This document shows, one piece after another, positions 50,306 to 59,628 of a stretch of DNA of 64,000 bases; the stretch's first letter is position 1; each line of letters begins with the position of its first letter. The DNA comes from Streptomyces griseoluteus (GTDB lineage: Bacteria > Actinomycetota > Actinomycetes > Streptomycetales > Streptomycetaceae). A program made the position numbers and the translations under genes. The notes under the pieces were generated by a model. That model was not told where the DNA came from, searched no databases, and saw nothing but the letters and a program-made list of their open reading frames with translations. Location: positions 79,528-143,527 of the forward strand of contig JOBE01000014.1 in assembly GCA_000717735.1 (NCBI GenBank). The letters are read 5' to 3'.

Positions 50306-51697
50306 TCATCCGACGTCGAGACGCAGGAGATCTTCCTCCGTCTCGCGCCGGACGATCACCCGCGCCTCGCCCTCGCGGACGGCGACGACGGGCGGCCGGA
50401 GCGCGTGGTTGTAGTTGCTGGCCATGGACCGGCAGTACGCGCCGGTGGCCGGCACGGCGATGAGGTCGCCGGGCGCCACGTCCGCGGGCAGGAAGGCGTC
50501 CCGTACGACGATGTCACCGCTCTCGCAGTGCTTGCCGACGACCCGGGAGAGCATCGGCGCGGCGTCGCTGGTCCGCGAGACCAGGCTGACGCTGTACTCG
50601 GCGTCGTACAGGGCTGTACGGATGTTGTCCGACATGCCGCCGTCGACGCTCACGTACGTGCGCAGCCCTTCGAGCGGCTTGACCGTGCCGACCCGGTAGA
50701 GCGTGAAGGCCGTCGGGCCGACGATCGCGCGGCCGGGCTCGACGGAGATGCGCGGGGTGGTGAGCCCGGCGGCCCCGCACTCGCGCGTCACGATCTCGCC
50801 GAGCGCCTTGGCGATCTCGTGCGGCTCGCGCGGGTCGTCCTCGGAGGTGTACGCGATGCCGAGGCCGCCGCCGAGGTCGATCTCGGGCAGCTCGACGCCG
50901 TGCTCGTCACGCACCTCGGCGAGCAGCTGCACGACGCGGCGGGCGGAGACCTCGAAGCCGGCCATGTCGAAGATCTGCGACCCGATGTGCGAGTGGATGC
51001 CGATGAGCTCCAGGCCGTCGAGCTTCAGCGCACGCCGTACGGCCTCCGCGGCCTGCCCGCCGGCGAGCGCGATGCCGAACTTCTGGTCCTCGTGCGCGGT
51101 GGCGATGAACTCGTGGGTGTGGGCCTCGACGCCGACCGTCACCCGGATCTGCACGCGCTGCCGCTTGCCGAGGGACTGCGCGGTGTGGGCGACGCGGACG
51201 ATCTCCTGGAAGGAGTCGAGGACGATCCGCCCGACGCCGGCCTCGACGGCGGTACGGATCTCCTCCTCGCTCTTGTTGTTGCCGTGGAAGGCGATCCGCT
51301 CGGCGGGCATCCCGGCGGAGAGGGCGGTGGCGAGCTCGCCGCCGGAGCACACGTCCAGGTTCAGCCCCTCCTCCTTGAGCCACCGCACGACGGCACGCGA
51401 GAGGAACGCCTTCCCGGCGTAGAAGACGTCCGCGTCCTTGCCGAAGGCCTCGGCCCAGGCGCGGCAGCGGGCACGGAAGTCGGTCTCGTCGAGGAAGTAG
51501 GCGGGCGTGCCGAACTCCTCGGCGAGCGCGTCGACGCCGATGCCGCCGACGGTGACGACGCCCCGCTCGTCCCTGTCGACGGTCCGGGACCAGACCTTCG
51601 GGTCGAGGACGTTGAGGTCGGCCGCGGGTGCGGTGTAGTGCCCCTCGGGGAGGACGTCGGCGTGGCGGGGCCCTGCGGGGTGGGCGGAACGGCTCAT
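50306..51697 (-). CDS. lysA: diaminopimelate decarboxylase
   Basis: 463 residues. The PLP lysine lies in FYAGKAFLS (most homologues have YASKA), with the phosphate-binding GGGLGIAY and the active-site CESGD from the partner subunit. It makes lysine from meso-DAP, which suits a region devoted to aspartate-family amino acids. Its ATG at 51697 follows the nrtL stop by 18 bases, so both are co-transcribed. Confidence 0.97.
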   Translation of the reverse strand: MSRSAHPAGPRHADVLPEGHYTAPAADLNVLDPKVWSRTVDRDERGVVTVGGIGVDALAEEFGTPAYFLDETDFRARCRAWAEAFGKDADVFYAGKAFLSRAVVRWLKEEGLNLDVCSGGELATALSAGMPAERIAFHGNNKSEEEIRTAVEAGVGRIVLDSFQEIVRVAHTAQSLGKRQRVQIRVTVGVEAHTHEFIATAHEDQKFGIALAGGQAAEAVRRALKLDGLELIGIHSHIGSQIFDMAGFEVSARRVVQLLAEVRDEHGVELPEIDLGGGLGIAYTSEDDPREPHEIAKALGEIVTRECGAAGLTTPRISVEPGRAIVGPTAFTLYRVGTVKPLEGLRTYVSVDGGMSDNIRTALYDAEYSVSLVSRTSDAAPMLSRVVGKHCESGDIVVRDAFLPADVAPGDLIAVPATGAYCRSMASNYNHALRPPVVAVREGEARVIVRRETEEDLLRLDVG

Positions 51698-51715
51698 GTC
51701 TGTTCTTCTGCTCTC

Positions 51716-52696
51716 TCAGATCCGGTCGGGTGCGCTGATGCCGAGCACGGAGAGGCCACCGGCGAGCACCGTCCCGGCGGCTTCGGCGAGCGCGAGCCGG
51801 GAACGGTGGGCGGCCGAGGGTTTCTCGTCGCCGAGCGGCAGAACGGTGTGCTGGAACGCGAGCAGCGCGTCGGCGGTCGCTTCCCCGTGCCGTGCGACCC
51901 GGTCGGGGGCGCGGTGGCGGGCGGCGGCGAGGAGGACGGCGGGGTGGTCGCCGAGGAGACCGAGGAGTTCGGGCGCGTCTACGGACGTCTCGTCCTCGTA
52001 GAAGGGGGTGATGCCGAGCTGCGCGCCGTTGACGAGCAGCCGGCGCACCCGGGAGTACGCGTACCGGACGCGGAAGAGGGAGTTGCGCTCGTGCTGGACC
52101 AGGAGGGACGGCCCGTCGAGCGGCCGGTCCTGCGGAGCGGACCGGAGCAGGGCCCAGCGGGCGGCGTCGACGCCGAGGACGTCGGGCTCGTAGGCCCCGG
52201 GCCGTACGTGGATCCGCTCGGCACCGCCGAAGCCGGCGTCGGCCCCGTGCGCCCGCAGGAGCCGGACGACGGTCTCGGTGACGAGGACGGCCCGCGGTTC
52301 GACGGGGCGGGCGAAGCGGACGGTGGTCCCGGCGAGGGCGCTGCCGCTCCCGTACGCGGAACCCTGCCCGGCCCCGGCGGCGAGGATCTCGCGCACCAGC
52401 TCGCCACCGGCGTCCCGCCGGAGGGTGAAGTTCAGGAACCCTGGCCCGGTGATCTCGACGCCCCGCAGCCCGGGTGCGTCACGGAGCCGCTCCTCCAGGA
52501 TCCCGGCGACGTCGAGGGCGCTGCGCCCGGCGGGCCGGGCGAGGGTGAGCGCGATGTTGCTGGCGTACTCCCCTGTGCCACCGGGCCGGGCTCGCTCGAC
52601 CTTCACCCGCGGAGGCACGTCGACCCGCAGCGCACCGTCGTCGACCGCACGGCGCACGGCGTGCAGCACGGTGAGGGAGAGGTCCGCGGGGGTCAC
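51716..52696 (-). CDS. nrtL: NrtL, ArgRS-related anticodon-binding protein
   Basis: 326 residues resembling an arginyl-tRNA synthetase with the catalytic domain removed. An N-terminal Add1-like part (GTGEYASNIALTLARPAGR, ITGPGFLNFTL) is joined to a C-terminal DALR helical domain with HERNSLFRVRYAYSRVRRLL. No HIGH or KMSKS motif exists, so it cannot charge tRNA. It starts with GTG at 52696 without a Shine-Dalgarno; TAGGCT six bases upstream implies a leaderless nrtL-lysA transcript. The tRNA-Arg 880 bases away may be coincidental. Confidence 0.9.
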   Translation of the reverse strand: MTPADLSLTVLHAVRRAVDDGALRVDVPPRVKVERARPGGTGEYASNIALTLARPAGRSALDVAGILEERLRDAPGLRGVEITGPGFLNFTLRRDAGGELVREILAAGAGQGSAYGSGSALAGTTVRFARPVEPRAVLVTETVVRLLRAHGADAGFGGAERIHVRPGAYEPDVLGVDAARWALLRSAPQDRPLDGPSLLVQHERNSLFRVRYAYSRVRRLLVNGAQLGITPFYEDETSVDAPELLGLLGDHPAVLLAAARHRAPDRVARHGEATADALLAFQHTVLPLGDEKPSAAHRSRLALAEAAGTVLAGGLSVLGISAPDRI

Positions 52697-52702
52697 GGGT
52701 CA

Positions 52703-52708
52703 AGCCTA
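52703..52708 (-). promoter_or_regulatory. -10 box of a leaderless nrtL-lysA promoter
   Basis: TAGGCT on the minus strand is six bases from the GTG start. There is no Shine-Dalgarno, and transcription at the first base of the start codon is predicted. Confidence 0.55.
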
Positions 52709-52856
52709 GGGGAGGAGGGGGGTCGAAACGCGAACGGGTTTCGCCATGCGGGCACCCGGGGGGGCGGGCGGGGCCCGGAAGGTGATCGGGAACGAGGATC
52801 GGGGACGGTGATCCGGCAATCGCGACCCGGGGGCGCCGGGGGCACCCGGGACCGTA

Positions 52857-52890
52857 ATCCGGAACTGCGAATCCGGAACTGCGAATCGGA
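52857..52890. repeat. 14-bp direct repeat, two copies plus a partial
   Basis: ATCCGGAACTGCGA at 52857 and 52871, followed by ATCGGAA. Looser GATCGGG/GATCCGG units occur from about 52,770. The tract fills the 220-base space between nrtL and the receiver gene. Confidence 0.75.
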
Positions 52891-52916
52891 AACCGTGGGC
52901 CCGGAACGAACCGGGC

Positions 52917-53417
52917 TCAGTGCATCCCCGGGGTGCTGCCGGCACGTCGGGTCCCCGGCTCCTCCTGCCGTTCCTCCGCTGCGGCAGGTTCTTCTCCCCC
53001 GTCGGGCCCGCCCGACTCCGGACGCTCGCGCCGCTCACGGGGCTCCCGCTGCATCAGCTGATGCACGACGCGGACGAGCTCGGCAGGCTCGAAGGGCTTG
53101 GCGAGGAAGGCGTCGGCACCGGACCCGGCCACGCCGGCGACCTCGTGCTCACCACAGGCACTGATGATCGCGACCGGCAGATGGCTGGTGCGCGGATCGG
53201 CCCGCAGCCGCTCGGCCGTCTTGATCCCGTCGAGTCGGGGCATGACGACATCCAGGGTGACGACATCAGGACGAACCTGATGTACGACATCCAGACACTC
53301 GGCACCATCGGCCGCGGTCACGACCTCGAACCCCTCGAGTTCGAGATTGACCCTGATCAACTGCCGGATCACCTTGTTGTCATCGACAACGAGCACCCGA
53401 CCGGACACGCCTGACAC
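52917..53417 (-). CDS. stand-alone response-regulator receiver protein
   Basis: About 166 residues from GTG 53417 (VSGVSGRVLVV); GTG 53408 is an alternative. The receiver domain has the acidic pair Asp12-Asp13, phospho-acceptor Asp56 (VVTLDVVMP) and Lys in FLAKPF. After about residue 125 only an Arg/Glu-rich disordered tail remains, so there is no DNA-binding output. No histidine kinase is adjacent. It probably acts by protein-protein interaction. Confidence 0.9.
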   Translation of the reverse strand: MSGVSGRVLVVDDNKVIRQLIRVNLELEGFEVVTAADGAECLDVVHQVRPDVVTLDVVMPRLDGIKTAERLRADPRTSHLPVAIISACGEHEVAGVAGSGADAFLAKPFEPAELVRVVHQLMQREPRERRERPESGGPDGGEEPAAAEERQEEPGTRRAGSTPGMH

Positions 53418-53576
53418 ACGAACGAGAGTAGGGCGCCCCCCGCAGCCGCGTCCGGGTTTTACCCACTTCTGACCCGTGCGGGGGACCCACCCCCTGGTGA
53501 CGCCCCGGAAATACCTGTTCACAGCCACTCCCGGAGAGCTGGTAGGGTTCTACCCGTCGCCGCTGATCGCGGCAAC

Positions 53577-53648
53577 GCCCCCGTAGCTCAGGGGATAGAG
53601 CAACGGCCTCCGGAGCCGTGTGCGCAGGTTCGAATCCTGCCGGGGGCA
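53577..53648 (+). tRNA. tRNA-Arg (anticodon CCG)
   Basis: A complete cloverleaf: acceptor GCCCCCG/CGGGGGC, D-stem GCTC/GAGC, anticodon arm ACGGC-CTCCGGA-GCCGT with anticodon CCG, T-arm GCAGG-TTCGAAT-CCTGC and discriminator A. CCA is not encoded. It reads CGG codons. Confidence 0.97.
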
Positions 53649-53660
53649 CTTCCGGACAGA

Positions 53661-53697
53661 GGGTCTGATCAGCGGAAACGCTGGTCAGGCCCTTTCT
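53661..53697 (+). terminator. tRNA-Arg terminator
   Basis: GGGTCTGATCAGCG pairs with CGCTGGTCAGGCCC (14 pairs, two G-T) across a GAAA loop, followed by TTTCT. Confidence 0.93.
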
Positions 53698-54173
53698 CGT
53701 ACATGCCTCAACGTAAACGGCCCTTAGTCCGTTGCTCTCTTTGGCGGTCATGGCGCCCCGGATCCGTCTTCTCAGGCGGGCTGTGGGCGGGGAGTTCGGC
53801 CTTGCCGTCACGGTCGACGTCTCCGGCGCTGACGAGCTCGGAGCCAGCGACAAGGCCGTACCCGGCAAGCCCCTACCTCATGCGGACGTCGGGGTCGCCG
53901 GAGGGCTTACCGTGCGGCGATCGAGAGGAGTTGCCAGTATCCGGCAACTTTGAAGGGCGTATTCGGAGCGGATCAGCCCTGTGTCCGGCCGTATGAGTGT
54001 CGATACGGTCCTGGGGTCAGCCAGTTCAGGTTCCGCCGATCGGAAGCCTGGCGCGAGAACCGCCTGGGAAGGGTTCTCGGCCGCGCGGCCCGGGCCCCTG
54101 GCGGAAGTAGTGCATCGCTTTCCGATAGGTGGCCCTGTTCCCGAACGCGGCCCGTAACTGCAAGGGGACTACC
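53698..54173. other. 476 bases without a convincing gene
   Basis: Short open frames occur on both strands but none has a ribosome-binding site plus recognisable protein character. Base composition is slightly less GC-rich than the core. It may be decayed accessory DNA next to the tRNA, ending at the ribosome-binding site of the FG-GAP gene. Confidence 0.6.
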
Positions 54174-56420
54174 TTGTTGGACACTCGTGCACCCTTGACA
54201 CGGCTGGGCCTGGCCGTCGCGGTTGTGCTCGCCGTGACCACGTCCGGGCTGACCGCCTCACCTGTCGCGGCGGTTCCGGCCGGTCTGGATGCCGCGGCCT
54301 CGGCGGACTCGGACCAGCAGGGACGGCTGCCGATTCCGGCCGGTTCGATGATCGTCAGCGCTGGCCGGGAAGGCATGCTCACCAAGGCCGACAGCGGTGG
54401 CGCCCTCACGTACCGGTGGACGCGCTTCGCGGACGGCGCCACGACCGTGCTGCCCACCGGTACCCACTGGGGCGCCGAGGGTACGGACATCGTCGCCTCC
54501 CAGGCCGGATCCGTGTACACGCTCACCGACATGGGCGGGAGCGCGGAACGGTTGGTGATCGACACTTCCGCTCTCGGCGCCGGCGCGACCCCTTACACTC
54601 TGCGCCGCGTCGTCGGCACGCGGCTCCTCATGTCGACGAGCGTGGACAACGTGCAGGAGTTGCACGTGGTCTCCGTGGAAGGAGACCGAATCGTCGACCG
54701 GAAGGTCACCGTGCCGACCGGTGCCACTCCCGTGCCGCACATGCACTACAGCAGCGGCCCCGACGATCTCGCGGTCTCCTACCGCGCCGTTGTGGACGGC
54801 TTCTCCCGGACACGCATAGGGGCGGTCGACCTTTCCACGGGTTCCGTGACGGAGACAGGCACCATCGCCCCTGGGGCGATCTCCCTCGCGTTGTCGCCGA
54901 CCCACATGGCGTGGTTCGAGGCGCCCGCGTCCAGGAAGCTCGCCGTCGCCGTCGCGCCCAGGGGCGGCTCCGGCATCGAGTGGGTGACCCTGGACAGTCC
55001 GACCGGGACGCACGACTTCACCGTTCGCGCGATCGGCGACTGGGTGGCGTACGCACGGGCCCGGGGCGGCACCGCCACATGGAAGGACCCCCTCCATCCA
55101 CTCACCGCCCGGTCGAGGGCGGGTGAGACGGTCAAACTCCTGGATCACGTGGTGTCCAGCGCCTACGACGCCGACGGCAACCTGCTCGTCCTGGGCGGCT
55201 CCGTCGACCACGGCGAAGGCCTGTACAGGATCGCCCCGGACACGACCGGCAGGCCCGTTGCCGCGCTGGTGACCGGATCCGGTCAGCCCACCGCCCTCAT
55301 GACCACCGGAGAAACCCCTCCGCCCAGCGGGACGGTCGACTTCGACCGCAACGGCGGAGAGCTGCGGGCCACGTGGACTCTGAGCCGCTTCAACGCGACC
55401 GCCTCCCTCCGGGTGACACACACCGCCTCCGGACTTTCCGGAGGCGCGGCCTCACCCACTCCCCGGCAGGGCGTACTCGACTTCCCCCTGGTGTGGAACG
55501 GCCGGTTCGACAGCGGCGTCCCCGCGTACAACGGTGCCTACACCTGGACCATGACGGCGAAGCCCGCCAACGGCATCGGCCCCGACATCGTGCGCACCGG
55601 CACCTTCACGGTGACCCGCGCGCCGAAGCCGCACGACTTCGACGACAACGGCTCGCCGGACCTGCTCTCCCGCGACGGGGCGGGACGTCTGCGCTCCTAC
55701 GACATCCGGCAGATCGAGAGCGCCTCCCCCACCCAGAGCCTGAACCCGCTCGATCTCGGCACCGGCTGGTACGGGTACGACCGGATCGTCGCCGCCGGGA
55801 ACATCGGCGGCACCCTCGCCGGGGACATCGTCGTCCGTGACGCTACGGGCGTGCTCTGGCTCCGTGCCGGCAGCGGCAAGGGCTTCGCACCGCGCACGCG
55901 GATCGGCGGAGGCTGGCAGATCTACGACAAGATCACCGGTGGCTCCGATCTGACCGGTGACGGCAGACCCGATCTGATCGCCGCGGACAGGAGCGGCGTC
56001 CTGTGGCTCTACCCGGGAACCGGCAATGTCAACGTTCCGTTCTCCACGCGCAAGAGGATCGGCGGCGGCTGGGGCGTCTACAACCGGCTCACCGCCACCG
56101 GGAACATCGGCGGCGCCCCCGCCGGAGACCTCATCGCACGCGACAGGGACGGCACCCTCTGGCTGTACCTCGGCAAGGGCGACGGCACCTTCGCGCCCCG
56201 CACGAGGATCGGGGGCGGCTGGAACCCGTACACGAGCCTGGTCGGCGTCGGTGACACCGACCGCGACGGCCGGAACGACCTGATCGCGTACGACGACGGC
56301 AGCAGCGGCTACCACAGCCTCTACGTGTACAAGGGCACGGGCGACTGGAAGGTTCCCTTCGCACCTCGCAGGGCCGTCTACGACCCCGGCCTGGGCGATG
56401 GCGTCATCGAACTCTTCTGA
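54174..56420 (+). CDS. secreted FG-GAP/VCBS repeat protein
   Basis: About 748 residues. A signal peptide (LTRLGLAVAVVLAVTTSGLTA) precedes a beta-rich region with WD/PQQ-like strands (about 40-400). An Ig-like segment follows (FPLVWNGRFDSGVPAYNGAY), then four FG-GAP units with calcium-loop patterns such as DFDDNGSPDLLS, DLTGDGRPDLIA and DTDRDGRNDLIA in the last 250 residues. It is probably an extracellular beta-propeller; ligand unknown. The start is taken as TTG 54174 because AAGGGG is six bases upstream; TTG 54177 is possible. It belongs to the accessory block beyond the tRNA. Confidence 0.85.
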   Translation: MLDTRAPLTRLGLAVAVVLAVTTSGLTASPVAAVPAGLDAAASADSDQQGRLPIPAGSMIVSAGREGMLTKADSGGALTYRWTRFADGATTVLPTGTHWGAEGTDIVASQAGSVYTLTDMGGSAERLVIDTSALGAGATPYTLRRVVGTRLLMSTSVDNVQELHVVSVEGDRIVDRKVTVPTGATPVPHMHYSSGPDDLAVSYRAVVDGFSRTRIGAVDLSTGSVTETGTIAPGAISLALSPTHMAWFEAPASRKLAVAVAPRGGSGIEWVTLDSPTGTHDFTVRAIGDWVAYARARGGTATWKDPLHPLTARSRAGETVKLLDHVVSSAYDADGNLLVLGGSVDHGEGLYRIAPDTTGRPVAALVTGSGQPTALMTTGETPPPSGTVDFDRNGGELRATWTLSRFNATASLRVTHTASGLSGGAASPTPRQGVLDFPLVWNGRFDSGVPAYNGAYTWTMTAKPANGIGPDIVRTGTFTVTRAPKPHDFDDNGSPDLLSRDGAGRLRSYDIRQIESASPTQSLNPLDLGTGWYGYDRIVAAGNIGGTLAGDIVVRDATGVLWLRAGSGKGFAPRTRIGGGWQIYDKITGGSDLTGDGRPDLIAADRSGVLWLYPGTGNVNVPFSTRKRIGGGWGVYNRLTATGNIGGAPAGDLIARDRDGTLWLYLGKGDGTFAPRTRIGGGWNPYTSLVGVGDTDRDGRNDLIAYDDGSSGYHSLYVYKGTGDWKVPFAPRRAVYDPGLGDGVIELF

Positions 56421-56660
56421 ACCCCCATCGGCCCCGGTCACCACCGCTCTCCGCAAACTGTCCACCGGTCGGCTCCTCGGGCGGGGGTGCTCCGTGCATG
56501 ACGGCCGTGGCGTGGGCGCGGCGGGCGCGGCCTGCGGCGGCCATCACTTGGAGCGCGGCTGAGTCACCGCCCAGGTCTCCACCCGCGCATCCGACGGCAC
56601 TATGGTGAATCGCACTCACGATCGCAAACACGTCAGACCGTGACATCACACGGGGATCTT

Positions 56661-56735
56661 GTGTCATTCGACGAGGAATGGGCCGGTATCAGGACAGCGG
56701 GCGACGAGAAGCAGACCGCCATGCGCCTCAGCCAA
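56661..56735 (+). pseudogene. N-terminal stub of a WXG100-like small protein
   Basis: GTG 56661 with GGGGA upstream opens VSFDEEWAGIRTAGDEKQTA then MRLSQ. That is the characteristic start of a small Streptomyces protein that normally runs for about 120 more residues and sits just before a DUF6571 gene. Here the frame is lost after about 25 codons, where the sequence switches to DUF6571. Confidence 0.6.
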
Positions 56736-58509
56736 CGAGGCGATCGCTCAGGGCCTGACCCGGAACCTGACTGTGGTGGAGACCGGGAACGGCGGTTTCA
56801 CGGTCACCATGAACATCCACCCGGACCGGGCCGCCAAGGGCCACGAGGTGCCGGAGCACTCCCCGGCGGACGCCACCGCCCTGCGGGACCAGGTGCAGAA
56901 GATCCTGGAGCATGCGACCGAGAGCGACAGCACCGCGGCCCAGGCGCTGACCATGCTCGTCGGCCAGACCGAGTACGGCTTCTCCGACGCCGCCTACTAC
57001 AACCGGGACCGGGCCGCCCAGGCCATGAAGGACGCCGACCGGATCGCGGAGCTCCTGAAGAAGAAGGGCGACGACCTCACCCCCGAGGAGTTCGACCAGC
57101 TCAACAAGGGCCTCGCCGCCTACAAGGACGACCGGCTCTTCCAGGAGAAGCTGGCCACCACGCTCGGCCCGCGCGGCCTCCTCGACTTCTGGGCCGACCT
57201 GTCCGACCCCTCGGACGGCGGCAGCCTCCAGCGGGCGCGCCTCAAGGAGCTGGGCGACTTCCAGCAGAACCTCTCCCTCGTCCTGGCCGGCGCGACCCAG
57301 TCGGACAGCCCCGCCATGCGCAACTGGGAGAACGACATGGTGAAGCTGGGCGACCAGCGCATCGAGACGCGTGGCGCCCAGCCGTACGGCTTCCAGATCA
57401 TGAGCAACCTCATGCGGACCGGCGACTGGGACAACCGCTTCCTCAACGACTACGGCAACAAGCTCGTCGAGACCGAGAAGAAGATGAAGCTCCCCGCCAA
57501 CTACTGGAACGGCGGGGTGCCGCCGATGCCGAAGATGAACTTCATCGGCGAGGACTTCGGCCGCGACCCCATGACCGGGTTCATGACCGCGCTGTCCACC
57601 AGCCCCAACGCGGCCACCGAGTTCTTCGGCGCCGACAACCCCGACAACGCCAAGTACGTCCTCGGCGACCGCCAGATCTTCGACGACACCCCGCTGGACA
57701 GCAAGGACGGCAACTCGGCGATCAACGCCACCGGCGCCGCGCTGGCCGCCGCCGCCACCGGCATGAACCCGAACGACCCCACGGCCCGTCAGGTCGACCT
57801 CACGCCCGAGCACCGCAAGGTCCTGGACCGGTCCCTGGAGTACCTGTCGGCGCGGGGCGACGAGTTCCCGTCGGAGATGCGCGACGACATGGCCAAGGTC
57901 CTCTCCCGGCACAGCGACGTCGTGCACCACTCGGCGAGCTCGCTCTCGGAGAAGGACGGCGATCCGCGCCAGCTGGACCGCAGCCAGCTGCTCGAAGTCT
58001 CGAAGCAGATCTCCCGTGACCAGGAGGCATACGGCATGCTCAACGAGGCCATGAACCGGGAGATCCTCCGCGACATCCACGAGGATCAGGTGGCGAAGTC
58101 GGAGGAGACCCTGGAACGTGCCGGAACGACCATCGGATTCCTGGAGGAGGCCCGCTACCAGGCTCTGAAGACGGACAAGGAAGATCCGTCCTGGGATGCC
58201 AAGTGGGGCTACCACGGTTTCGGCGGCGCCGCGAACTTCATCCCCGTCGTCGGCGACATCGCCCAGCGGGGCGTCGACGCCCTCGCCTACCAGTGGCAGC
58301 TCGACGAACAGGCGCGCATCGAGAAGGGCATCCAGGAACAGAACGGCGAGACGTTCCAGCACCGGTCGAACCAGCTCCGGGCCATCTCCGAGGAGTGGGC
58401 GAGGGCCAACCCGGATCACGGGTCGAGTCCGTACCTGCTTGAGGGAAGGATCAACGGCGCGGCCGCACAGGGGAACGAGCAGGCACAGGGTCTGGCAGGT
58501 GACCAGTGA
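56734..58509 (+). pseudogene. DUF6571-type protein lacking its N-terminus
   Basis: About 590 residues of continuous sequence from NEAIAQGLTRNLTVVET onward (VTMNIHPDRAAKGHEVPEHS, ANFIPVVGDIAQRGVDAL near the end) correspond to DUF6571-family proteins. The usual N-terminal helical WXG100-like part of about 100 residues is missing, and no start codon with a ribosome-binding site replaces it. Internal GTG or ATG codons (such as ATG near 56,810) might still allow a shortened product. It ends in GTGA overlapping the next lipoprotein. Intact relatives occur in ESX/WXG100-like loci and some are thought to be secreted or toxin-associated. Confidence 0.7.
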
Positions 58510-59024
58510 GGCGCGGCACGGCCACCGCGCTCGCGGCGCTCACCCTGCTGGCGGCGGCCGGGTGCACACAGACGCAGGCGGAATACACGACGCCCAGCGA
58601 ACTGTGCGGGGTCCCCGTCGATCCCGCCGTGCTCAGGCCGGTGCTTCTTCCCGGCGAGAAGCTGACCACGAGTACGGCGAACTCGGCCGAGGACCTGCGT
58701 CGCTGTGCCGTGTTCATCGACGAAGACCGCATCCTCGACCTGCAGACCCGCCCGGAACCCGCGGACAAGAACTACCGGGGGATGTGGGACTACTACATGC
58801 CGGACGGCACCCCCGTGGACATCGGTGACGACGGACTGGCGACCGACATCGCCGTCGGCGCCGCCGCCCGCTGCTCCGTCAAGGGAGAGAAACGGGTCTT
58901 CGTCGCCCAGGCCTTCCGCTTCTACCCCAAGCGCGACGACGCCACCACGCGCAAGGAAGCCCTGGTCCGGTTCATGACCGCCTACTTCCCGGCGGCCAAG
59001 AAAGCGGCAGGATGCACGGGCTGA
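58506..59024 (+). CDS. small lipoprotein, first of two paralogues
   Basis: 172 residues from GTG 58506, which overlaps the DUF6571 stop. A signal peptide with lipobox-like LLAAAGC (Cys near residue 20) is followed by a domain containing LCGVPVDPAVLRPVLLPGEKL and several cysteines. It is a probable surface lipoprotein with no known activity. The overlap couples its translation to the truncated upstream gene. Confidence 0.85.
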   Translation: MRRGTATALAALTLLAAAGCTQTQAEYTTPSELCGVPVDPAVLRPVLLPGEKLTTSTANSAEDLRRCAVFIDEDRILDLQTRPEPADKNYRGMWDYYMPDGTPVDIGDDGLATDIAVGAAARCSVKGEKRVFVAQAFRFYPKRDDATTRKEALVRFMTAYFPAAKKAAGCTG

Positions 59025-59575
59025 CCACCCGTACGAGAAGCGCGCCGGGCCGCCCGCGCACCGTCCCGCTCACCGCGGCAGTTGTCGCACTGCTCGGCAC
59101 CGCCGGATGCCTCGGCTCCTCGTCGTACGCGGCACCCGGCGACATCTGCGGAGTCACCGTCTCCGCGGACGTCCTCCGGCCGCTGCTCCCCACGGGCGAG
59201 AAGCTCGGGGCCGATGCGGCGGACCTCGGCAAGGGAAGCCTCGTCTGCAAGATCCACGTCGACGACGCCCTCGCGCTGTATCTGAGGACGGATCTCGCCC
59301 CGCCGGACACCGACCCGGTACAGGTACGGCGGCGGGAGCTGGACCGGTACGGCCACCCCGCCGCGATCAGCGTCGGCGACCAGGGCCGCGTGGCGGACAG
59401 CGGGGCACTCGCCACGGCCCTCTGCCGCCGCCAGGGCACGGACCGGAAGGTGATCGTCGAGGCCCACGTCCCCGGCGATCTCCCGGAGGACGTGCCGCAG
59501 CGGCGCGAGGACCTCACCCGGTTCATCGGGGCGTATCTTCCGGCCGTCCAGAAGTCACTGGGCTGCGCGGGCTGA
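59012..59575 (+). CDS. small lipoprotein, second paralogue
   Basis: 187 residues, overlapping the previous gene by 13 bases. Signal peptide with lipobox LLGTAGC, then ICGVTVSADVLRPLLPTGEKL, aligning with its neighbour (CGV-x-V ... VLRP-x-LP-x-GEKL) and ending in the same Cys-Ala/Thr-Gly. The pair arose by duplication. They probably act at the cell surface with the DUF6571-type protein. Confidence 0.85.
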   Translation: MHGLTTRTRSAPGRPRTVPLTAAVVALLGTAGCLGSSSYAAPGDICGVTVSADVLRPLLPTGEKLGADAADLGKGSLVCKIHVDDALALYLRTDLAPPDTDPVQVRRRELDRYGHPAAISVGDQGRVADSGALATALCRRQGTDRKVIVEAHVPGDLPEDVPQRREDLTRFIGAYLPAVQKSLGCAG

Positions 59576-59628
59576 TGAACGCCCATGGTGCCGGTGCCGT
59601 CCGGGCCAGGCCCGGGCGGCGCCGCGCG

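Noticed and set aside
52834..53648. GCCGGGGGCAC at about 52,834 matching the tRNA-Arg 3' end, as a possible att repeat
   Set aside because: Only 11 G/C-rich bases match, and the DNA between the copies carries a conserved core gene, so chance similarity is more likely.
53703..53996. Overlapping short plus- and minus-strand frames after the tRNA
   Set aside because: No ribosome-binding sites, no recognisable domains, and they begin inside the tRNA terminator region.
56404..56667. 87-codon minus-strand frame between the FG-GAP gene and the DUF6571 locus
   Set aside because: Reads smoothly (SDVFAIVSAIHHSAVG) but overlaps both flanking gene ends, has no clear ribosome-binding site, and I recognise no family. 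Kept only as a possibility for the 240-base gap.
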